From: Trichomonas tenax | Taxonomy: Eukaryota > Parabasalia > Trichomonadida > Trichomonadidae | Direction: 5' to 3' | Assembly (NCBI GenBank): GCA_023091735.1 | Contig: JALKBU010000047.1 | Coordinates: forward strand, 1 to 64,000 | Length of the DNA stretch: 64,000 nucleotides | Shown: positions 61,301 through 64,000 of the stretch, piece by piece | How positions within the stretch are numbered: position 1 is the stretch's first letter | Layout: each line of letters starts with the position of its first letter | Notes under the pieces: generated by a model | Told to the model about the DNA's origin: nothing | Seen by the model: the letters and a program-made list of their open reading frames with translations, nothing else | Database searches by the model: none | Made by a program: the position numbers and the translations under genes

Positions 61301-64000
61301 AAGATTGGCTGCAAATAGAGCCAGCTTCTCTGGCAAACGATCCAAGCTTCGAGTGTCTCTGAGCAGAGTTTGAGGAAAGCAAGTCTGTCTGTAGCGCGCT
61401 TCTTGACAGGAGCAATGAATGGAGATGTTAAGAGTGTCTGTGTTGTAATCAATTGATCATCAATGACTGATGTGATATCATCAATCTCATGAAGGATGAA
61501 AGTTCCAGTATCTCTGAATTCTCCAGTAACAAGTTTTCTCTGTTGCAATTCTGCATCCATTTGATCGAGAGAAAGCTCGAGCGAGTATTCTTGCGCAGCG
61601 ACACTGGCAATTTCAGTGATCTTATCATTCCATCTTTCGAGATCGAGATCCAAGAAGTTTTGAAGGGTTAATTCCATTGATGGTTGAACCTTGAAACCAA
61701 CAACTTCTGAAATAATCTCCCAATGCTTCGTTTTAATGCCTTGATGCCTAAGACGTGTGATGATAGGAACGTGTGTCTTGAATGCTTCAATTTGTTCGGA
61801 AAGTGGCTGCAAAACTTTTGTAATAAGCAAATGTTGTGAAGCGAGATCTTTCTTGAGTTTCGTGATTATCTTTGTTGACTGTGACATGAATTGGTTCATT
61901 GCATCTGCTCTTATTTGAGGGAATGGAGTGTCCATCCATGTTGTATATGTCTGGTTCCATTCTGAAGCTAAGTTCCAAAGAATTGACAGTGGTGTGAAGT
62001 CTTCGATGAGTTTCTGCAATGGCTTGCACATACCAACTTCGAAATCGAAAAGCTTTTCGTGTGTTGAGTAAGTGTCGTTTTGCTCTTTGATCTTCTTGAG
62101 TTTGGCACCAATTTCATTGATCTGATCAACGGCTTCGATTGTCATATCTAAGTCTGTATACTTTGCAACAAATGCAGCAAGGAAGTCTGTAAGACTATTG
62201 ACATCAGATTCGAGAGTTTGTTGATTGGCACGAAGTTCTCTAACCATTCTGATTCTTTCGACAGATAATGTTCTCTCTGTTGCTTCCATCTCTGTCATGA
62301 TCTTCTGTGGCATTTGCCTGATGTTGTAGTGGAAATTGACTTCCTCGTTTGTTGTCTCGAAGTGGAACTCTTCGAGGAAAGCAAATCTTTCGTTGGCGAT
62401 ATTCATCATGTTTGTGCGTTGCTTTCCTGAGTTGTAGACATGCTCGAGATACTTCTTCATTGCAGCAAGTTCCTCTGGAGTATTTGGTACCTTCTTGAGG
62501 GTAACTTCGATTGTATCGAATTCTGTCTTTAAGTCTGAGATGCCCTGAAGAGCGAGAGTTTTGATACGAGTCAGGAACTGGAAAATCAATTCCTTAATCT
62601 GCGCCGATTTCTCACGCTTGAAGTCTTCACATGAAACGAAGAACGCTCCGAGTTGATATTCATCCTTCATTGTATTCTGAATGATACCGAGAACTTTGTT
62701 GAATTCGGTGAGTTGAGAACGATATTCTTGCAATGTTCTTGTTCCATTTGGATCAAAGTTCTTTGTATATTCGATTGGATCTAAACTAAGAACACCTTCG
62801 AGGAAAGCGCGCTCGTTGATGAAGTTATCCATCTGCTCGAGAATTATATCGAGCATTTTTGTTAAAGCTTCCTTCTCACCGCGAATTTGTGATGAACAGT
62901 CATCGAAGTTAACTGCGGATGAATTAACTTCGATGAGAGCGGATTTAATCACTGGCAAATCATTGACTGTTTCCTCAAACTCATCTAAGATTTTGATGAA
63001 GTTCTCACGAAAGGCTGCAACCGACGGCTTGAAAGTTAAATGCTTATCAATAGTAAGCAAAGTTGCAGAGAATTGTGCTGGAATTCTTTCGACAGTCTTT
63101 TCCGAATATCTCTGGAAAAGAGAATTATATCTATCAATGTTTTTGTTGACGCTCGTTAAAAGAACGGTGTGAAGCATGTGCGTTGTTAATGTGACCATAT
63201 TATTGAATATTTTGCGATCCTTTTTCATTGCTGCAAGTTGATTTGGCATTGTGTTTCCAATAACACCTTCAAGAGTATCTTGAATTTGTTTCTTGAAATT
63301 AGATGCTGTGCTGTTCAAACAATTGCGCTGCATTTTCATGAAATCTTCGAGAGACACTATAGCATCGTAATGATCATCCAAGAAATTCAATGAAACAGAA
63401 TCTTGGAAGATCTTCCAAATAGTTTGAATTCCCCTAAGCACTGATTTCTGTGCATAAAGATGATCATTTTTTATTGCCTCGAAGGCGGTTTGAAAATCGT
63501 ATTGCGGATGATCGACTAAACCATTTTTAGGAATTGGCACAGGCTTTGGTTGAATGAGAAGGAAGTCATCTCTATTAGGGATGGCTGTATTTGTCTGGAG
63601 ATCAGAAACAAACTCCATTTTGTTGATGATAAATTTAAATTCGTTGATGACTTCTTCATCGAGTACTTGAAGCAGCTGTTGATCTTTTGGACCAAGTTTC
63701 ATGTCTATCTGGTCATGAAATGCTTGTATATTTTCAGGCGATAGTGTAGGAATGTTATCTGTTGACATATTTGCAACTCTTGAATCAAATCTTAATTGAG
63801 TTTCTGCTCGGACACACATCTCTTTCGCGTGAGCTATTCTATCCTGGAATTTTTGTACATTCTCCTTTCTAAAACGAATATTGAATCTGGCTACTTTCTT
63901 TCTGCGGCCAGTTCCATCCCATTCGATCAAAAACAAATCAGTTTTTTCTTCATAATCTAAGACTGTGCATTTTGCCCAATAAAATGATCCATCGAGCTGC
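52306..64000 (-). CDS. Axonemal dynein heavy chain, 5' end beyond the window
   Basis: The frame is open to the window edge: codons before the first TTG at 63936 read on (SFYWAKCTV, LDYEEKT), so the start lies outside. About 3,897 residues are visible: N-terminal tail; linker; AAA1 with GPAGTGKTE (near residue 1,233 of the visible part) and the SWSCFDEFNRI Walker B-type block; AAA2 with GGSMGGKS; AAA3 with a shortened GPESSKT; AAA4 with GVKASGRKSL; stalk coiled coils flanking the microtubule-binding tip (near RRPRIVNGP); AAA5/6; and a C-terminal domain. The GPAGTGKTE spelling and linker style are those of axonemal, not cytoplasmic, dynein. It drives flagellar bending; inner-arm type is likely but not proven. 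It ends at TAA near 52306. Confidence 0.95.
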   Translation of the reverse strand, partial: QLDGSFYWAKCTVLDYEEKTDLFLIEWDGTGRRKKVARFNIRFRKENVQKFQDRIAHAKEMCVRAETQLRFDSRVANMSTDNIPTLSPENIQAFHDQIDMKLGPKDQQLLQVLDEEVINEFKFIINKMEFVSDLQTNTAIPNRDDFLLIQPKPVPIPKNGLVDHPQYDFQTAFEAIKNDHLYAQKSVLRGIQTIWKIFQDSVSLNFLDDHYDAIVSLEDFMKMQRNCLNSTASNFKKQIQDTLEGVIGNTMPNQLAAMKKDRKIFNNMVTLTTHMLHTVLLTSVNKNIDRYNSLFQRYSEKTVERIPAQFSATLLTIDKHLTFKPSVAAFRENFIKILDEFEETVNDLPVIKSALIEVNSSAVNFDDCSSQIRGEKEALTKMLDIILEQMDNFINERAFLEGVLSLDPIEYTKNFDPNGTRTLQEYRSQLTEFNKVLGIIQNTMKDEYQLGAFFVSCEDFKREKSAQIKELIFQFLTRIKTLALQGISDLKTEFDTIEVTLKKVPNTPEELAAMKKYLEHVYNSGKQRTNMMNIANERFAFLEEFHFETTNEEVNFHYNIRQMPQKIMTEMEATERTLSVERIRMVRELRANQQTLESDVNSLTDFLAAFVAKYTDLDMTIEAVDQINEIGAKLKKIKEQNDTYSTHEKLFDFEVGMCKPLQKLIEDFTPLSILWNLASEWNQTYTTWMDTPFPQIRADAMNQFMSQSTKIITKLKKDLASQHLLITKVLQPLSEQIEAFKTHVPIITRLRHQGIKTKHWEIISEVVGFKVQPSMELTLQNFLDLDLERWNDKITEIASVAAQEYSLELSLDQMDAELQQRKLVTGEFRDTGTFILHEIDDITSVIDDQLITTQTLLTSPFIAPVKKRATDRLAFLKLCSETLEAWIVCQRSWLYLQPIFTGTSIQQKLLTEARDWGTADKSWKEIMEMTHEHSEFNTVMHREVLLPTLQKCNELLDNITKGLNEYLETKRLGFPRFFFLSNDELILILSHTKDFDKIQDSMQKLFEYVNSITVTENNEITHMNDFTGESVKLSNIVDGNTLEIEDWLNHFEEEMKVTLKDYVADSIPAYGKKKREYWLTEFPAQVVLMTNQIMWTQQVTNVLAGQKLRGLKVLMQKFIEQLESLTALVRQPISRQTRQVVSCLLIFEVHNRDIIAQLIQDEVSDVESFEWQKQLRYYWDEETIMVKSINNTYEYSYEYAGNSARLVITPLTDRCYQTLLSAFKQNLSGAPSGPAGTGKTETVRDCAKALGRACVVYNCSEEVTPEQMSQFFAGLSSSGSWSCFDEFNRINIEVLSVIAQQVRTIQNAISENADYFQLDQRRLKLNANAAICITMNPGYAGRTELPDNLKAVFRPCAMMVPDFVFISEILLFSGGFRDASVLSVKLVALFDLCRKQLSNAHHYDWGLRAMKAILSTAGKAKRNDLNADEATLLVQVIRDCTAPKLVSSDIPLFAGIIHDVFPSVVSTKTKNVQLINNLKDAFIELKLQPSQIYIDKCIELYETTLVRHGIMLVGGSMGGKSASYKALAIAMSKPMEGSENKPVKYERMNPKAISIAELYGSFNPITSEWADGVLSKAIRQASFSDQSELKWVIVDGPVDSLWIETMNSLLDDNKVLCLPNNERIQLGPHVKMVFEVDNLDEASPATVSRCGMIYYDPSVLPWTALTDTWCEKYAEALNPELITLMKTLFENYLPKLIQFVEVDAKTAFDVNSNYCVNNMLKLLDCYMDLKREEVQTQGEGDEIIRSDPLNQEILFSLFVSPENIQFFSKDMLKSVLERAFIFCAVWAFGGVISQESRPIFDNFFRDLCVNNSCTCNIPAKDTVFDYYADFGRIDWVPWIDGNTNLTLTQNLPIEKQFYPTNQSAAPLFFSRLLISNHHSILLQGPESSKTLIGKTLFGSIFDPGKFPSYVLPLAPSTQPSNISKFMLQFMHKKLGTFGPLPGQHFVFLIDNLGSVKPEIYGAQPALELLRQFFDHGGWFNTSPVEFLNVIGTSILGTTGVSGGGMYGLPHRLTRHFFTLHVPKYEIPIVQKITEELLNWNLKEASVTIKNMIPAAAQGIINLYEQCQNRLLPIPSKLHYIFNLRNIVHIIRGICLFNMQNLTSEGEFQRLWKHEITREFTDRFNSINDRKWFDGQVQKVLVDVFHTSYQPPGELLLFNTFADNSSRYKEVVKGSDELVKSCTVTLDEHNRDASKPIDIVLFQEAVVHLSALSRIFATVGGHALLVGVKASGRKSLARLAMYMSNIEPFEIAITRTYSVAEWHEDLKNLLKQCGTEDIQTGFIISDVQIIMPQQLEDISNLMISGEVPQLYERDEVEAIKAELAGKDMGLSNHVSDYWDLFVERIRKNFHVIMAFSPYGYVFKDSMISYPAIRNESTIDWYMPWSQNALESVARASLTKSGVVSQDNINSIISVLVKMHKSVEGIADKFLKETKRFTAVTPSRYFELLATFSSNLAKKGEETGTLINNYEGGVEKIKTTKEQIEQMSRELDQNIPVLRKTRAECEQMLEQLKVKSDEVEETRKEVQGQREIAEKEAEEANKANNIAQEQFKRAQPLLQEAQDAVLRLDKDSLSNIKKLHAPSSGMIDTFEAVCIMFGRRPRIVNGPTPGSKEEDYWPEVISLLNDIGFIKNVQNFRIEDLKKETINKLKKYVPTEPDQRAEKKAIASGSFAAVGALYDWVCASFDYWFVFQQILPLRNAADEAAKKLEQSKQMLARAQEHLAQVEATLQSLSDSVKVQKEKEKELSQSVANTQARLERAEKMMSGLSGETARWEETAKKLHNTAQFILGDSLLISGVLTYIGVFSPKFRIDIISHWEGFLDEEKIAYTSDFSIQAALGNDGIIRDWIVKGLPNDTNSIENALIITKNLSFPLLIDPQLSGTKWLRAVEGEKMNVLQFDQADFLQRLKSCVSFGLPVLIENVGLKLDPLLDPILSREIHTVDGIKRVSLGGESITYSDSFRLYISTKYPNPHYSPEVCSQVSLINFTTTQFGLTDLLLNNLIEVERADLDEKRIKIMEASAANTKKLKEIENEILHIVSNAGSDILDDDNAIKTLQRAQATSKDIATQMEASLETEKLINEFKETFSPVAERAALLYFCISDFSVIDPMYQFSLKWFVELFRQAIIDSPHPEDKDEKIKMFHNTIATFFYESVSYSLFSRHKLLFSTLMAIRIGFATKTISGGELAFMLSPSSSSDPNPTNFLPDDVWSLAANLHKASPVFANLIQSIAKNTQEWANYMESATPETEKIPYEEQLSPFEQLLVLRVFHLQRVREGLHLFIENSMGKEFVTPPTLKLQNVFKNSNPLSPLIFIIMPGIDPQDEIINVARTMEADKYFKSYSLGRGRGQGAEELIAEASANGYWVLLQNCHLSLSWMPRLENIINNLDPKTINPRFRICLVTMSSPSFPIGILYQGTKLIYEIPKGMRENVMRIYNGFNPEEYDANDNIIEKKLSFHLAFFHAVVLERLQFGSIGWNIPYEFNPSDYNISLKHLKIFLGESTDGEVPFEALSYVIGELNYGGRVTDRWDRRLLLSLLGRYFSPEVNRPSFSFGDRYKPPHYRGTLADLLQIVTEWPVVTAGVDVGLSKNASTIIARNEALSIFASLIEVQPTLVAAADSISEEQFAINLVESLIQEVPKQFNVFQFKKKFPSEEMMTTVLLHEIVLYNQLIEVIGESLHAMRNGLKGLIMIDERLETLNKRLLANRVPEDWLEKSFPSILNLRAYMADLKQRVAFLDNWVRMGAPVVYRLGAFFHPEEFLTAILQLYARSNNVPFDTLRWKTIPLNEMAPDKITTEPEQGIYIEGLPLEGARWDEDKKCLAECGQRQLISSLPVMHLIPTDQKDLYDPNTTYECPVFRTQNRGTGALDLPNYIVSIYLPTPQISPDHWIQRSVAAFITTQQ

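Noticed and set aside
1..64000. CRISPR arrays, bacterial operons, prophage or IS elements
   Set aside because: The window is eukaryotic; no evenly spaced identical repeats, phage genes or transposase genes were found.

Overview
The window looks like nuclear DNA of a flagellated, intron-poor, AT-rich protist, most likely a trichomonad (Trichomonas or Tritrichomonas; the genus cannot be fixed from the sequence alone). The evidence is: long uninterrupted reading frames up to 11.7 kb; short AT-rich spacers around genes; some start codons a few bases after an Inr-like TCA(C/T)(A/T) motif; a Pmp-like (Chlamydia-type GGA/I and FxxN repeat) surface protein; a decayed DUF3447-like ankyrin gene; and typical eukaryotic cytoskeletal, membrane-traffic and flagellar genes. 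No introns were recognised.

Layout. 0-7.7 kb is gene-poor and holds one Pmp-like membrane protein gene (2.4-4.2 kb, minus), apparently cut off from its signal peptide by a one-base frameshift. 7.7-8.7 kb encodes UDP-glucuronate decarboxylase. 8.8-17.7 kb is one 2,952-residue protein joining RhoGEF (DH-PH), kelch repeats, a long repeat/coiled-coil rod and a C-terminal membrane anchor. 18-30 kb holds a two-RRM protein, a SAC-type phosphoinositide phosphatase, a small orphan, phosphomannomutase, an FG-rich low-complexity protein and a LARP1-type DM15 protein. 30.2-36.5 kb is a gene-poor island with a cyclin-fold gene, one tRNA-Ile, a decayed gene and a striking series of long imperfect hairpins. 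36.5-64 kb is rich in flagellar and cytoskeletal genes: an SPEF2/CPC1-like protein, a CLASP/TOG protein, DNAAF4-like dynein assembly factor, Arp2/3 subunit 4, a TBC-like protein, V-ATPase subunit e and an axonemal dynein heavy chain that runs off the right edge. Between them lie an ankyrin pseudogene and a 0.7-kb element with long terminal inverted repeats.

The genes do not form operons; they are individually spaced on both strands. Functional themes are nucleotide-sugar supply for glycans (UXS, PMM), Rho/Rab/phosphoinositide/actin control (RhoGEF, TBC-like, SAC, ARPC4), RNA binding (two-RRM, DM15) and flagellar motility (dynein, DNAAF4, SPEF2-like, CLASP).

The most unusual signal is not protein-coding. 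At 34.9-35.6 kb five roughly 70-90 nt stem-loops, with 16-26 bp arms, follow one another in under 0.7 kb. Similar structures lie at 1.6 kb and 31.1 kb. Many arm mismatches become G-U pairs on one strand only, which fits transcribed RNA hairpins (small-RNA precursor-like) better than inert inverted repeats.
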